Below, one piece after another: positions 24,696-37,108 of a DNA stretch of 64,000 bases. This DNA is from Euryodendron excelsum (taxonomy: Eukaryota > Streptophyta > Magnoliopsida > Ericales > Pentaphylacaceae). Made by a program: the position numbers and the translations under genes. The notes beneath the pieces were generated by a model. The model saw only the letters and a program-made list of their open reading frames with translations, searched no databases and had not been told where the DNA came from. Location: the NCBI GenBank assembly GCA_033060915.1, contig CM065377.1, positions 53,995,183 to 54,059,182 on the forward strand, read 5' to 3'. Positions within the stretch are counted from its first letter, which is position 1; the number at the start of each line of letters is the position of its first letter.

Positions 24696-27600
24696 TGTTC
24701 ATGAACAAAACCCAAATCCGGAAATTCAGAGAGAAACGAAGATCTCTATTTTCAAGATCACAGAATCTAAAAACAAGTAACAAATATCACTTCAAGAAAC
24801 TGAAACCTGATATGGTGGAGTGGAAAGCGGCAAAGCTATGTGAAACTGAAGTAGGAACAAACAGAACCAAAGCCCCCTGCCTTGTTTTCAGCAAAAGAAA
24901 GATTTTAGAGAGAGAAAATTGTTAGGTGGAGAGAGAAAGTGGGGTAGTATCTCTGAGTTCTAAAGTTTTCTCAGCCCATTTTGTTTCTCCAAGAAAACAA
25001 ATCAAAACCCAGAATACTAGACAAATCCTGCAATCCAAGCACTAAGAATTTTCTGTTTTGTCTCTCTGGTCTCTATATACACATCCACATTAATCTCTCT
25101 CTCTCTCTCCCTTTCTCTCTCTCTGTAAGTTCTCACCAGGTTTGTGGTCCCAGTTACAGGCCTATGGTCTGCACTATTAACACCATGATCCTCTCTTACA
25201 ATTTGTCTTGCTTGCTTCAAAATCTTTCTGAATCTTTGCATTTTTATTCATGTGTTTTTGTACATTTTGGCTGGAATATTAGGACCTGTTTGGGTCCAAA
25301 TACCATGATCCAACATTTGGAGTAAGAAGTCTTTAATCACATGCATTAACTATCTGTTTTCTGCACTTACTGAAAGGTCTGTTCTTGAGGCATTGTACCC
25401 TGAAACTTCAGAGTTCCTTGGAGACCCCATTCTGAGTTGCAATAATCAAAACAGATTGCAGAAAAGAATTCAGTATAATTAATCACTGGCAAACAATTGA
25501 TTAATTCAGTTGCTCAATGTTTTCATTTAGTTAGTTGAATTTCTTTAGTGGGAAAATTTACAATAATTTGTGGCCTAAATTTGTACAGCTTGTCAAATTT
25601 ATGGTGAAATTGGATAAAATTAAGTACCTCGAAGCAATTAAACGAGACCAAATGGAGAAATACAAAAATTCATCATTAAGATAGCATAAATCCAAAACTT
25701 TGAACTAATTAAGTTGGATTCAAGCAAGAATGTGTATTCATCCATTACTTCACAAATTAAAATCCTTTTTGGTATCTATGATTATGCTATAATTGGCATA
25801 AAAAGTCATTACACCTAAACCTCTGGTAACAGATTTTTTTATTGGAACATGATAAACAGATCTTCCAATTACCAATCTTGACGAAAAGTTGAATCCTGTT
25901 TTGCGAATTGGGAAAGTTGTGCCGGTTTATTATTAAGTATACGAAGGCCAAGTTTGGTTGATGGGATAATAAGAAATTCCCAAACAGTAAATCCCATAAT
26001 TACAATTCTCAAGGAGGTAATTTTGTAACTTGGCCTCCGATCCCAAATCCCCGAATTACACAACTAACGAAAGATAATACTAGACATAAAATTAGTAATC
26101 AAATCCCACAGCCATGGCCGGCGATAAACCCTAACAGATTGACGCAAGCTAATGGAATAATCTTGCAAGAAAGCATTGTTTTGATAACACATAAAATCAA
26201 TCTCTTTTCGGGTCATTGTGGAACACTTAATTAAACCTCTCAATCAACACGTGAATGTGAATAAAGCTAGCATAGCTCACCCTTAATGGATGATCAAGTC
26301 ATGATAGATATTTCTGAGAACATCATATCAAGCACAAAAATGTACACTAGTACTTGATACCATATCACATATTTTGAGTAAAGGATCAATCCAATCGGAA
26401 AATGTAGCCATTGCCTTCTTGTCAAGAAAAAAGAAACATAGTTTTATAACTGTGTCATCTCAAGAACATCACATCATGACATGACATTTGATGTGGATGT
26501 GGAAGGACTAATGACAATATTCCTTTAATTTCGCAAATTGAAATCAAAATTTTTTCAAAAATTATTTAATGCGCTTCGAACGTCATGTCTCTCTACTTCA
26601 TCTTCTCTAAAAATAGTAGACCTTATTTTATTAGATAGATTTCAAAGTGAGTCTGGTGGACGTGTTCGAGACTCATCTATAAGAAAAACTATTGTATTAT
26701 AACAAGATGAGCAAGAGTAACGTAGTATACCATAAACTCAAAATTTTTCCAAACGTGCTATGGTGTATTAGTCTAGATAGGAAAAGGGTTTTATGAGGAT
26801 GATAGAAGGGATATATTGAGTTCCAAAATACAGGCATTAGTGACTATGCCCAAAGTTCTGAGAAAATTGTTATTACTTAGAAGTTGAGTAAATGTTGAGT
26901 AAATACTAATGCAATAACGCTTTGTAAGTGGTCCATTTCCCAACCAAACCACAACAGGGCTACGAGTTAATGAATGAAACTTCTTCATGGTCTAGCAATT
27001 GCTTTGAGAGTGACAAGTTCCTAAATGATCACATCCCCATTATGTCCAAAAAGCAAAAATTCCTATAAATAGAACGATTCTAAGTTTCAGAAATGGAACC
27101 TGGTGGAAGCAAGGCAAAGAAGCTCATACACATGGACCATGTCAGTTTTACCTTTTCTAGTTATGAAGCCCCATAAATGTTCTTAGTCGTGAACCCCGGA
27201 GGGACCAACTGTAAGATTAGGTTGCTATATGTAAAGGGTATATGAGTATATTTTTCAAGTGTGTGTGTATTTAACCTTTCATTTATCTGAACATTTTTGA
27301 ATTATTCAACGTAACTGTATAAACAAAAAAAAATATTTGTGATTATCACTAGCTTTTCGCGTTTTGAGTTTTCTATGTCTCCACAGAAGAAAGGAAAAAG
27401 AAAAATCAAAGAAGAAAAAGAAGAAGAAGAAGAAGAAGAAGATAAATATTATTACTTTTTCATTTTTTTTCTGAAGGGAAAATTATCCAAACGTTGGCTT
27501 TCTTGATTGAAATATCAAACTCATATGATCAAAATTTTGATACAGCAAAGCAATGAAAAAGAACATGGCGACTCAAATCAGCTGCGTACGTCTCTTTAAA

Positions 27601-27979
27601 CTTCGAAGTAGGAGTCTCCTGTTGTCTTGCATTGGGCTCCCATTTTTTTAGAAAGAAAAAATGAAAAAAAATTTTTTTGCTCTTTTCAGTCAGTGAGATC
27701 CCAATATCCAATATAAGTTTAGATATAAAAATCCATATTCCATGATAAAGACTAGAACAAAGTTCTTCAATACCACTTACGAAATTAATTATATGAATGC
27801 TACCACCCCTTCAAAATTTGCTAGATGTTCTCAATAAATAGTCTACGAGTTGGACAGCCAAAGGAACTGCCATGCCCCATCAATCTTTCTAATTTAGATC
27901 TTATTTATATACAAACCTCATCTATATATACACACACATATACTGAAGAAAATTACAAGCATACGCTTACCCATAATAG
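24696..27979. other. Intergenic: SPEAR promoter/leader, then AT-rich DNA
   Basis: 24696-25080 is the likely leader and promoter of the SPEAR-type gene; a TATATA box on the minus strand lies at 25079-25074. A (CT)n-rich stretch follows at about 25093-25129. The rest is AT-rich with no supported gene; an (AAG)n tract is at about 27410-27440. 27720-27979 is the presumed 3' flank of the RING gene. Confidence 0.5.
25945..26035. mobile_element. Very short MITE-like foldback (91 bp)
   Basis: AGGCCAAGTT at 25945 and AACTTGGCCT ending at 26035 are perfect 10-bp inverted repeats around a non-coding core. No target-site duplication is apparent. Confidence 0.4.
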
Positions 27980-28621
27980 TTAGTGCCTTTCTATATCTTC
28001 AGCAGCACCAACTTCTTCTTCTCCACAATCTTGAATCCTCCTTGAAGATCTCTCCCTGCTAAGCATCCTTCGAAAAGAGCTTAATCGCGAAGCCGATCCT
28101 CCTTCTAGTGGCGGAGCTGTGGGCTGCTGCACCATAGCTCCCAACCCATCGACATGTGCCTCGGCCCTAGGCTCAGCCATGGCTCGACAAATGGGGCATG
28201 TACTATGCGAGTTCAACCACGTATCAATGCAATCCGCATGAAACAAGTGCTTACAGTTTGGTAGAACTCTAACAATGGCTTCTTCCAATATGGTGCTCAA
28301 GCAAACAGAGCACTCTGTCTCCTCCCCGTGGCTCGGCCGGTGGCTTGCTTTGTAAACAAACTTGGGTAGCGAGGCTATGACCAATTGATCAAGACCTGTT
28401 CTGGGTGGCTGATCTTCACTCAAGTTTGGTTGTGTTGGTGAAACTCCGGTGATCCTCAGTCGAAATCGAACTGCAGATTGGCTTCTATGTTGGTTTCTAA
28501 GGCAATATCTAATATAGATTTGGAGGATTGTTAAGAGAATTAGAATCCCCATGAAAGCGAAAATCGCTCCGAGCACGACGATGATGCTGCTGCCGACTTT
28601 GTTTTCATCATCGGAACTCAT
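27980..28621 (-). CDS. ATL-type RING-H2 finger E3 ubiquitin ligase
   Basis: Intronless, 213 residues. An N-terminal membrane helix covers about residues 11-37 (SSIIVVLGAIFAFMGILILL...). A basic stretch follows, then the GLD box (76-78, within TGLDQLVIASLP) and a canonical RING-H2: C104, C107, C123, H125, H128, C131, C142, C145, with the conserved DTWL and CPICR. Order and spacing are those of Arabidopsis Toxicos en Levadura (ATL) ligases, membrane-anchored E3s often tied to defence or carbon/nitrogen signals. The C-terminal tail is Arg- and Glu-rich without a known domain. An in-frame ATG upstream (28714) would add 31 residues; the shorter start is preferred because ATL proteins begin just before the helix. 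Confidence 0.9.
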   Translation of the reverse strand: MSSDDENKVGSSIIVVLGAIFAFMGILILLTILQIYIRYCLRNQHRSQSAVRFRLRITGVSPTQPNLSEDQPPRTGLDQLVIASLPKFVYKASHRPSHGEETECSVCLSTILEEAIVRVLPNCKHLFHADCIDTWLNSHSTCPICRAMAEPRAEAHVDGLGAMVQQPTAPPLEGGSASRLSSFRRMLSRERSSRRIQDCGEEEVGAAEDIERH

Positions 28622-28714
28622 GGTTCCTGCAAGAAGAATGAAAGCTAGAGAGGTGAATGGCGATGGCTGGCAATGTTTTTTGCCTACAAATAAATGTATG
28701 AAATACTGTTTCAT

Positions 28715-31007
28715 TAAGTTTTTTGTTAATTAATATCAGATGTGAACTTATCAAAATAGGGCTGCGGAGAGAGGGGGAAAAAAGTCATTCACGTGTAGAA
28801 AATGATATCTTCATCTTTTTAATGCGATTTGACTAAAGAGCTAAGAGCCATTCCACTTTTCCAAGTTGTTTTCTTATACTTCTATGATCTAAATTGAAAA
28901 ATTATTGAAAATGTTATTCTTTCATTAAAATTTGTATAAAAAATCTCACCAAAATAATATGCAGTAGTATTTTTGTAATTAAAATACACCATGATAAATG
29001 TTTTATTTGTAAGTGAATGACTCTCATTTAAATTTATCATTCTGGTGATAAATTTTGTATGAATTTTCTATTTGTATAGTATTAGTCAAAATTATATTCT
29101 TACACAATTTTTGCACAATTTTCTATTTGTATGGCTCTCATTTACACAATTTTTCTGTTTCTATGTCATTCTTCTATAAAATTTATAAATAAGAAAATAA
29201 GAAAAAAACTCACAAGAATGATGTAGCAATGATATTTTTATAATTAGAAACACATAATAGATATTTTATTTTAAAATAAATAGCTCACTGTCAATCACTT
29301 TATTCTGCTGATAAATTATATATATATTTTTTTGTATAACATTACTCATACAAAAAACTCCTCGAGATTTATAAGTCGGTGGCAATTTTGAAATTAAGAG
29401 CTAAGCTAATGTTTGTTTTAGTTTGAGATGAAAGATCACCACCCGCATCGTGATGCATGTATGAGTGAATTTTTTGGTATATATGCATATATATATATAT
29501 ATATATAAAGAGTGTGATTAAGGAAAAAACAAAGATTATGGGTGAGTTCTGCCTCAAAAGTCTGTGCCATGGTGGCCCATAACCCATGTTTCCATCAATC
29601 TGGTGTGGCATTCAACCCCGTACATGACTGGAAAATGCAATTTAGACTATTCTTGAGCCTATTATCAGCTAATACCAACCATGCAATCCTAAGATGGAAT
29701 TAATGGATTTGCAAGTCTTCGATTGGACCAATACTTTACAGAAAATTATAATTTTATAGAGAAGTTCACCAGAATGATGTTGTAATAATATTTTTGTAAT
29801 TAAGACTCATATTAATAAATATTTTATTTTAAAGTGAAATGTTCTAATTCAGCCATAACATTCTATTTAATTTTTCTATAGGCTCATTTGGGAACAGCTT
29901 ATTTTGTGTGTTTTTTTAACTTTTTGCTTAAAATAAGTATTTGGTATTTGGTAGCAAGCTTTTTTAGCTTATATTAAGTTAGTTTTTTTTTTCTTTTTTA
30001 GGCTAATAAACAAAAAAGCAAAAAGCAAAAATTTTAAAACTTTTTTTGCTTATTCTACTGTAATGAAAATTTTGTAAGTTTTAAATAATTAATACACCAC
30101 CATAATTAATGTTAAAATTTTGTTTAGCTTTATAGAATATCATGAATATAGAATCTAATTAATTTATAACATTTTTGTCTAAAAAAGTCAAAAAAACTTT
30201 AAACTAGTACCAAACACCTCAATTAAGTTTTTTTTAAGTGAACTTATTCTTTATATTTTTCTTAAGCAGCTTATTTAATAAAAAAAACTGTTCCCAAACG
30301 TACGATAGCATTCCTCATAGTTTACATATTCCTTACGTGTTTTCAAATAATCTTGGTCAAGGGTGAGGCAAATGTTCAACAATTCCTTAGGTATGCCATC
30401 TAGAAGACATCAAATTAGTTACAAGATGTCAAATAAGTTGACTTGACAAAGGAAAAGCTTTATTAGGAATATGCTATGACATAGGAAATAACCAAATTAG
30501 TTGGCACATTGCTCATCCTCAATCTAATTAGAAGTGGTTTATGGTCATGCATGTCCTATTTTCTTAATCCAATTCCTATTATGTGCATAAATCCAGACAT
30601 GCATTCTGCAATTATGATTAAGGATTGTATAATTATTTTATTTTTAAATTTTTTAATGTAAGTTTGATTAGATCATATTAGATCACAAGTGGTAATTAGA
30701 ACACATTTCATTCTCTCTTTAGTTATCTTTATCATATTCAACCTAGATTGTATGATTTTTATGTTTTGCCTATTTCTTAATTAGTATCTTATTTTTATTT
30801 TTGACTTAAGCAGGATCCTTCTAATAAGAGAGAACTTTCAATATGGTGCATACATACCTTTTTAATACTTAAATGGAGCTATCAAAGGTAGAATTCCTGA
30901 AAAGAGTTATAAGGTTAATCCACAGTACACTTATAATGATGATAATAAAATCAATAACTACCTAAGTAAGCTTCATTTATAAATAATGGCAAAAGATTGC
31001 AAGTGTT
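28715..31007. other. AT-rich intergenic DNA
   Basis: Promoter side of the RING gene followed by AT-rich DNA without a supported gene. It includes a (TA)n tract near 29489-29508 and the MITE-like element at 29887-30298. The motif TTTTGTAATTA(A)GA...ATTTTATTTTAAA recurs near 29230-29275, 29790-29835 and 39610-39650, suggesting dispersed copies of a short repeat. Confidence 0.5.
29887..30298. mobile_element. MITE-like element with TTTGGGAACAG inverted ends
   Basis: TTTGGGAACAG at 29887-29897 and CTGTTCCCAAA at 30288-30298 are exact inverted repeats. AGCTTAT and AATAAGCTGCTTAAG motifs lie just inside them. Length 412 bp, very AT-rich, no ORF. The ends resemble plant hAT-type MITEs; no clear 8-bp duplication. 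Confidence 0.55.
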
Positions 31008-31081
31008 GCTTCCGTAGCTCAGTTGGTTAGAAAGATTGTCTTATGAGCTGAAGGGCGCGGGTTCGAGCGCTGCCGTCCCCA
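31008..31081 (+). pseudogene. Degenerate tRNA-like sequence (tRNA pseudogene or SINE head)
   Basis: It keeps both internal polymerase III boxes, an A box TAGCTCAGTTGG and a B box GGTTCGAGCGC, at normal spacing, and a CTTATGA anticodon-loop-like heptamer. The acceptor arms (GCTTCCG and CGTCCCC) do not pair, the D stem's 3' strand is changed (GAAA), and the anticodon stem pairs badly. It is therefore unlikely to be a working tRNA. Confidence 0.6.
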
Positions 31082-31108
31082 TTCTGATAATCTTCTCCTC
31101 TCTAACCA

Positions 31109-31727
31109 TAAATTTTTTTTTTAACCCAGGACATGGGCTTTCTTGACCCATTTTTTTCCCTAAGCCAACCCATGTATAGAATGGCTGATATTCTTCTTAG
31201 TTCTTTTTATTATTTGGTCCAAGGAAAGTCTAGACTAGAGAGGGGGTCGGCCTAGAACTCGAAATGATGAGCTGATAAACTAAGTATCCAATCATCGCAT
31301 GTGGCCTAGACCATTCTCCTCTTTAATCTCTTGTTTTTTTTTTTTTAACCCTTATATTGGATTTCTAGACTGATTTTGTTTTCTAAGCCAACCCATTTAT
31401 AGAATGGCTCATATTCTTCTTAGTTCTTTTTCTTTTAGTTGGTTCAAGCGAAGCCCAAGATGAGAGAGGGCCCAGGCTAGAACCCGAGATGATGAGCTGG
31501 CTAAATAAATGTTCGATGATTGCATGCGCAACCCTTTTTTTTTCTTTTTAACCATATATAGGTTTTTTGGACCCATTTTGTTTCCAAGCCAACCCTGTCT
31601 AGAATGGCCTCCAATTCTCCTTAGTTCATTTTTTTTATTTGGTCCAAGGGAAGCCCAAGACAAAGAGAGGCGCCGGGTTAGAACTCGAGATGATGAGTTG
31701 AGAAATTAAGTACTCAATGATTGAGTT
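31109..31727. repeat. Three tandem ~200-bp diverged repeats
   Basis: The copies start near 31109, 31328 and 31532, each opening with a T-tract. Shared blocks in order are GACCCATTTTGTTT.C, AAGCCAACCC, TAGAATGGC, ATTCTTCTTAGTTCTTTTT, TTTGGTCCAAGGGAAGCCC, then AGAACTCGAGATGATGAGCTG and a TAAGTA.TCAATGATTG-like tail. They directly follow the tRNA-like sequence and directly precede the copia-like LTR. Confidence 0.8.
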
Positions 31728-31728
31728 A

Positions 31729-32678
31729 TGTTAGGATTTTTAGTATTAGTTAATTCCGTAGATAAAGACATTTTGCTTGTAACATTGGTTCAAGTTGTAT
31801 TTAGGTCAAAAAGTTTAATATTCAAGTTCAAGCTACTAGAATACAAGTTGTTCAAGTTGCAATACAAGTCTTTAAAACACGTAGAGTTGAAACTTTAGAA
31901 AGTCATATTTCTTTACTTAGGTATCTTTTCAAGTTCCATAATATATAGATTCCATGTAACTTTTCGAGTGCAATCTAAATATGCAGAGATCATGGCTCAA
32001 GCAAAGTACGCTCGAACGGTACGGCAAAATTTTGTTCGAATTGAAATACTATTTCATCAAAATAAGTTAATTTTTGAAGACTCTTTAACCAGATCTTTTT
32101 AGCCAATCAAGAAGTAGTTCTAGCTTGCCTTCTTAGTGATCCTAGGGATGCTATAAGAATTAAGAGAATTAATTGTTAGATGTGACTCTGGAGTTATAAA
32201 AAAATATACAGAGGAAGAAACAAAGAAGATGAAGATCTTGATGATTATCGAAGTATACAGAGTTCATTCACCGGAATACTAAATTGAAGAACACAGTTGC
32301 GACATCGTCTTGGTAGATTCCAAGGACGAGAAAGAACATCGTGATGATTAGGTGTTAAGGTCGAAGCTAGAGAGAACAAAAATTCAAGGAGTCAAGCAAG
32401 TAATCTTAAACCGGATTTCGTGGGGATTCGGACGACGATTGTGGATATTCAATTGTTATGGTTGTAAGTCGTACTTATGTAACCTATTCATTATAGTGCT
32501 TGGCCTTCTGGATGTGGTTTTTTCCCGAGTTTGGATTTCCACGATATATTACTGTGTCTTTTTATTATTGTTGTATGATGTATGCATATGAATGATCACT
32601 TAGATAAGAGAACTAGATAAGTTTTTTTTAAGCAAATAAGTGGTCATAAGTCTTAATCTGTGAAATTAGAATTTTTCA
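31729..32678 (+). repeat. 5' LTR of the gag-only element
   Basis: Starts TGTTAGGATTTTTAGTATT, ends ATTTTTCA, 950 bp. It matches LTR 2 over its length but lacks about 87 bp near 32010 (after CAAGCAAAGT). It is followed by TTTGTATTAGAGC, a mutated form of the initiator tRNA-Met primer site. Confidence 0.88.
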
Positions 32679-32693
32679 ATTTGTATTAGAGCG
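32679..32693 (+). other. Degenerate primer-binding site
   Basis: ATTTGTATTAGAGCG just inside LTR 1 resembles TGGTATCAGAGC (initiator tRNA-Met) with a few changes, as expected of an old copy. Confidence 0.6.
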
Positions 32694-32820
32694 GGTCACT
32701 TATAAATTTTTTATTCAAGTATGATCATAATATTTTGAATTCATAGATTTATCACGAAAGAATGCATCACATGAAATCCCGATCTTTGATGACTTAAATT
32801 ATAAGTATTAGAAGCCACGC

Positions 32821-33114
32821 ATGAGAGTCTTTTTGAAATCTATTTATGAACATGTTTGACTCTTTGTTATGCATAGTTGGAGTCCCCCTAAGATTACTGT
32901 AGGCACTAAGATTATCCCAAAAACTCAAGAACAATGGAATAACCATGAATTAAAAAAGTTCATGTGGAATAGTAACGCTCTAAATTCTATCTTTAACGGT
33001 GTCATAGTTGAAGAATTTGGTTATATATCTATGTGTGAAACTACTAAAGAAGCATGGGATGTTCTTGAAGCTACATATGAAAATTCTGATAACGTCATAT
33101 CATGCACATCATAA
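32821..33114 (+). pseudogene. Copia-type gag, N-terminal part (broken)
   Basis: From ATG 32821 the frame starts MRVFLKSIYEHV, is stopped by TGA at 32857-32859 where copia Gags usually have Trp, then continues WSPPKI, AQ/EQWNNHELKKFMWNSNALNSIFNGV and TTKEAWDVLEATYE (UBN2/DUF4219-type Gag). It ends at a TAA in 33112-33114, before the expected middle of the domain, so the central gag appears deleted. Confidence 0.85.
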
Positions 33115-33163
33115 GCACATGAGCACATAAGTACATCTTCCCATGATAATATTAATGACTTGA

Positions 33164-34186
33164 GTGATTCTCATGAGTCAAATCAAAGTGAATCTGATAG
33201 AGATGATGAGAGCACTCATCATAAGTTTAATCAGTTGTTTAAAGTGTCTTAAAGCTAAAAAGGCTAATAAGAGCTTGCATGAAGAAAGAGACACACTGAA
33301 ACAACAAATCAATGAATCTATTGTTTTCATTAATAAATTGAAGTCTAATGAGGTCACTTTGTTGGAAAATGTCTCTATGTTAAAAAAGAAATTACAAGCT
33401 TCTATTGAGACCAATAAGAGTCTAGAGGGGAAGGTATCTACACTTGAGTTTGATCTTGCTGAAGCTAATAATACTCTCAAGAAGATGACTGCAAGTTCTA
33501 AGAAGATCGATGAAATATGGAACGCTCAAAGAAGCACTCGCGATATGACTGGAATAGGATATACACAGAAAGCTTCTTCATCTTCCCAACCGGCATGTAA
33601 ATCAAATTTGGTTAAGACTCAAGGTAAGTCCTTTATACCTCCTAAAGGCCATGCTGCTAAATTTGTACCCACTTGTCGACATTGTGGTATCAAAGGTCAT
33701 ATTATGTCTCATTGTTCTAGGTTGAAGACCAAACACATGTCTCATAAAACTAACATCACACATGCACCTGTGAAGCATAATGTTAAGGCCAAACCTACTA
33801 AGTTTGTTCCTACATGTCATTATTGTGGTATCAAAGGTCACCTAAGGCCACATTGCCGCACCCTGTGGAAGGCCCCTAGGACATATGGGTATGATCAACC
33901 TAAGAAACTAAATGAGAGGTTGAAAAATCATATTTGTGTTCTTGTTAGTAAGTTTAGAGTCTTGAATGATGAATTAAGTAGACTTAGACAACGATCAACG
34001 CCGAGGCAGGTTCTAAACAGATGGGTCAACAAAAGGAACTATAGTGTCAAGGCTAAACCTAGAACACAACCCAAGCCCCATCATATTTTTTATAAACCTA
34101 AGACTGTGGCTATTTGGGTAAGAAAATCTGATTTAGTTTCCTTGAACACCCCTAAAAAATCTTTAGGGGTAGACCTTCTTGAGTAA
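33164..34186 (+). pseudogene. Copia-type gag, C-terminal part with two zinc knuckles
   Basis: A 340-codon open frame. Residues about 35-115 are a coiled-coil-like stretch (HEERDTLKQQINESI..., LEGKVSTLEFDLAEANNTL). Two CX2CX4HX4C knuckles follow at 171-184 (CRHCGIKGH...C) and 218-231 (CHYCGIKGH...C), each preceded by KFVPTC, so a block of about 47 residues is duplicated. The tail is basic. It is separated from the N-terminal gag piece by stops and a frame change, and its own start is only the first ATG of the open frame. Confidence 0.82.
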
Positions 34187-34895
34187 GTTCCGCGTTCATC
34201 ATAGGTTAAGATTTTCTTTATGTTTATCTTTTAATCCTAGTTCTATGACCTTTTTTTGTATTTTTTGTGTTTTTGTTTATTTGTTTTTATAAAAAAAATA
34301 CAAAAATATTTTTATGACTTTGCAAATTTGAAGATTTCATGGCATTCATGTTAAATATTATATGATGATAATTATGCAAAGTATTTTGTTAAACTGAACT
34401 AACGTGCATCCTTAGGTCTAATTATCTACTCTTTGTTTGAGTGATAGTTTTCATGACTATGAATCTAGTGTAACTTGAGCACACTTGATGTTATTGATGA
34501 TGTTTGTCCGCATATGTGATTGCATATTTCTATATGCCTTTCTTGATTATACTAATTAACATATGCTAGATTGACTTATGATTAGCTTCTCATATTCAAT
34601 GTTGGTAGTGTTTTTTACATCTTCCGTTACCATTGATTCTACCAACATTGAAACTCCCTCTTGAAAAAAAAATAATCTCAATGCACTTAAACCTTGGAAA
34701 GGGCTACCTTTGAGTTTGTGCGAAGCTACTATTAACTGAAATTAGAGCAATATCTTTATGAATCAATAAAGAGCCCTGCTTACTTATTTATGTGAAAGCT
34801 ACCATTGTTGTCTTTTGATGTGCACATTGGAGAGATATGGTGGAAAAATGATATGATATTGAGGAAGAGTTTTCATTGCTATCCGTTTTCATATC
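34187..34895 (+). other. Non-coding internal DNA of the gag-only element
   Basis: AT-rich, no RT or integrase motif and no long ORF. It continues at 37114-37845 on the other side of the solo LTR; that second part carries a GGGGGAGC purine tract at 37607-37615 and the final polypurine tract. Confidence 0.6.
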
Positions 34896-34900
34896 CATTA

Positions 34901-37108
34901 TGTTGGTCCAATAGGCAACCCAAGAGAGGGGGTGAATTGGGTTTTTCGAATATTTATACAAGTTAAGATTAATTAAGATTAATCAAAACAATATAGCAAT
35001 GGTTAATCTATATGCAAAGCAATGTTATCATGAGAAACAGAGAAAACAGAGCAATAGGAGAGAGACACAGATTTACCGAGGTTCAACCACAAACCGTGGT
35101 CTACGTCCTCACCCCAAGACCTCCTTGAAGCCTTCTTCCACTATGTAATCAACTATTACAAGATGGGTTGCTGATTGACAAAGTGTTCAGCTCACTCTAC
35201 AAGAACTCTTCACCGAGCTCTTCACTTCCCAAGTGGTTTTGTCCAAGCTCCACTCAAACTTTACAAGAGTTTTGCTTTACACAAGAGAACTCTCAAACTC
35301 TCATTTACAAGTGTATAGGAGTATACAACTCACAAACAAACTCTCTAGCAAGAGTAGATTTATAATCAAAGCTCACAGATGAAGGCAAGAAGAATATTCA
35401 GTGTATATCAGTGATTCTTGTTTCTTGTTGTTTCTTCCTCTTGATTCTTGTGTATAAATGCAGTTGGAGGCTAGTATATATACCCTTGCATTCATTCCAT
35501 CCATTGGAGGTGGTTGTGTATCATTAATGTGCATCCAATCCGTTATAACGTTAAGAAAAATAGCTATTATAAAGAGGGAGTCGGCTCCATTTTTTGTGGT
35601 GTCGACACTTCCTACTTTTGCATTTACCAAACGATGTTCACTGAGTTCATGAGTCCCCTCTTCATGTTGATGAGGCGACTCCTTGTTCATCTGTCTTCTT
35701 CATATCAGGCTTCTGCTGTCATAAGGCGACACTTCTGCTTCAGGTGTCCACTCATTGATAATTTAAATTTCAAGCCTTTTGCTTCTGCTACCAGGAGGCA
35801 ACACTTCATCTTCATGTGTCCGCTCATTAATCATCTTATCTTCAAGCCTTGGCGTCTGTCTCCATGAGACGACACTTCATTACAATGTGTCCACTCATTG
35901 TTTGTTTGGTCTCCAGACATTTTGCTTCTGAGATCAAGAGGCGACACATTATTTCCATGAGTCCTCTCATTGTTCAATATGTCTTCAAGCCTTTTAGCGT
36001 CTGTGATCAAGAGGCGACTCCTCATTTCCATGAGTCCCCTCATTACCCAGAATTCAGCTTTCAGATTTCTTTTGATCAAGCTTTATCAAAGCATTGGTAT
36101 AAGAACTTCAAGGAGTATATCTTTGGGGTACGATGATTAATCAAATCTTCTTGACTCATTAGAGTTAACGTCTATTCAATTTTGGATTGAATCAATCATT
36201 GAATGTTGATCTTCTTCCTGAATCTCAAACTGTCAAAGCTTCATTTGATCAAGGCTGAACTTTTCTTCTTCATTTGCAAAGCTCCTTCTATCATTGTAGG
36301 ATATCTTATTCAATGCCAATCGACCTCAATTGTGTGAAGCTTCACAATGCTTCAATTCTGATTTCCTCTCTTTGATAGCAATTCTTCATTTTTCATTAAA
36401 CTCACTTTACTGAGACCATTGCAGACTAGATGAAATCTGTTCACACATTTAATCTTCATTGATCATTTGCATAGTAGAAGAATACTTTACTTGAATTCTA
36501 TTTAGAGATCAGATATTTATTGTGAGCCATCTTCTCAGCAACTTTAATCACATTGTCTTGAATTGGTCTTAGCATACCAGATGAAATCTTCTCTTGAGCA
36601 TTTTTCAAATTCTTCAAAAAAAAAATACATTTTCAACTGAGCATTGCACCTCTTCAACTGATCTTTGCAAATTCTGATGAGATCTTCTTTAGGCATTTTC
36701 AACATCTCCATTCTTCATCTTTAACTGAACATTGCACCTCCTCAACTAATGAAGTCTTCAGTCTATCTTGCAAATCAATCTTCATTGAAACTATGCACAC
36801 TTGAAAGAAGCTTTAATTGAACACCTTCAATCTTTTTTAATGTAAGACATTTGCTTGAAGTAGAGATAGGCATCTTTTTCAGTTTGGTTCATTGCATTGC
36901 CCTTTGAATTCATTGTTTGCTTCTTGAATTTGTTGTGCATTCTCTTTGACATGTATTAGACTTAATATTCAACTTTAAGTCTAAGTTATGAACTTTGTTA
37001 ATCTGCACTCTAAGTAGATTCATTAGTAACATAACACAAGGTTTAGTTATCATCAAAATCAACATGAAAATTAACCTTGAGTCAACAAGGATTAACCTTG
37101 ACTCAACA
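34901..37108. mobile_element. Solo LTR (2.2 kb), nested in the gag-only element
   Basis: Begins TGTTGGTCCAATAGG and ends TTGACTCAACA, so the ends form the TGTTG/CAACA inverted repeat typical of LTRs. It is flanked by a perfect 5-bp direct repeat, CATTA (34896-34900 and 37109-37113). There is no internal coding region. The features fit a solo LTR left by recombination; a small non-autonomous element cannot be excluded. Lineage unknown. It carries a 72-bp minisatellite. Confidence 0.85.
35670..36050. repeat. Minisatellite of ~72-bp units inside the solo LTR
   Basis: The motif AAGAGGCGACACTTCATTTC, then CATGTGTCC(G/A)CTCATT, TTCAAGCCTTTTGCTTCTG recurs. The GGCGAC-type positions fall at about 35672, 35725, 35797, 35868, 35940 and 36013, i.e. 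five or so units, most spaced 71-73 bp. Confidence 0.85.

Noticed and set aside
27980..28714. Longer start for the RING-H2 gene (244 residues)
   Set aside because: The extra 31 residues sit before the normal ATL start and would place a second hydrophobic stretch ahead of the membrane helix; possible but less likely.
31008..31081. Functional tRNA gene
   Set aside because: Acceptor, D and anticodon stems do not pair; annotated as pseudogene.
35670..36050. CRISPR-like array
   Set aside because: Units are contiguous 72-bp minisatellite copies with no unique spacers, in a plant LTR.
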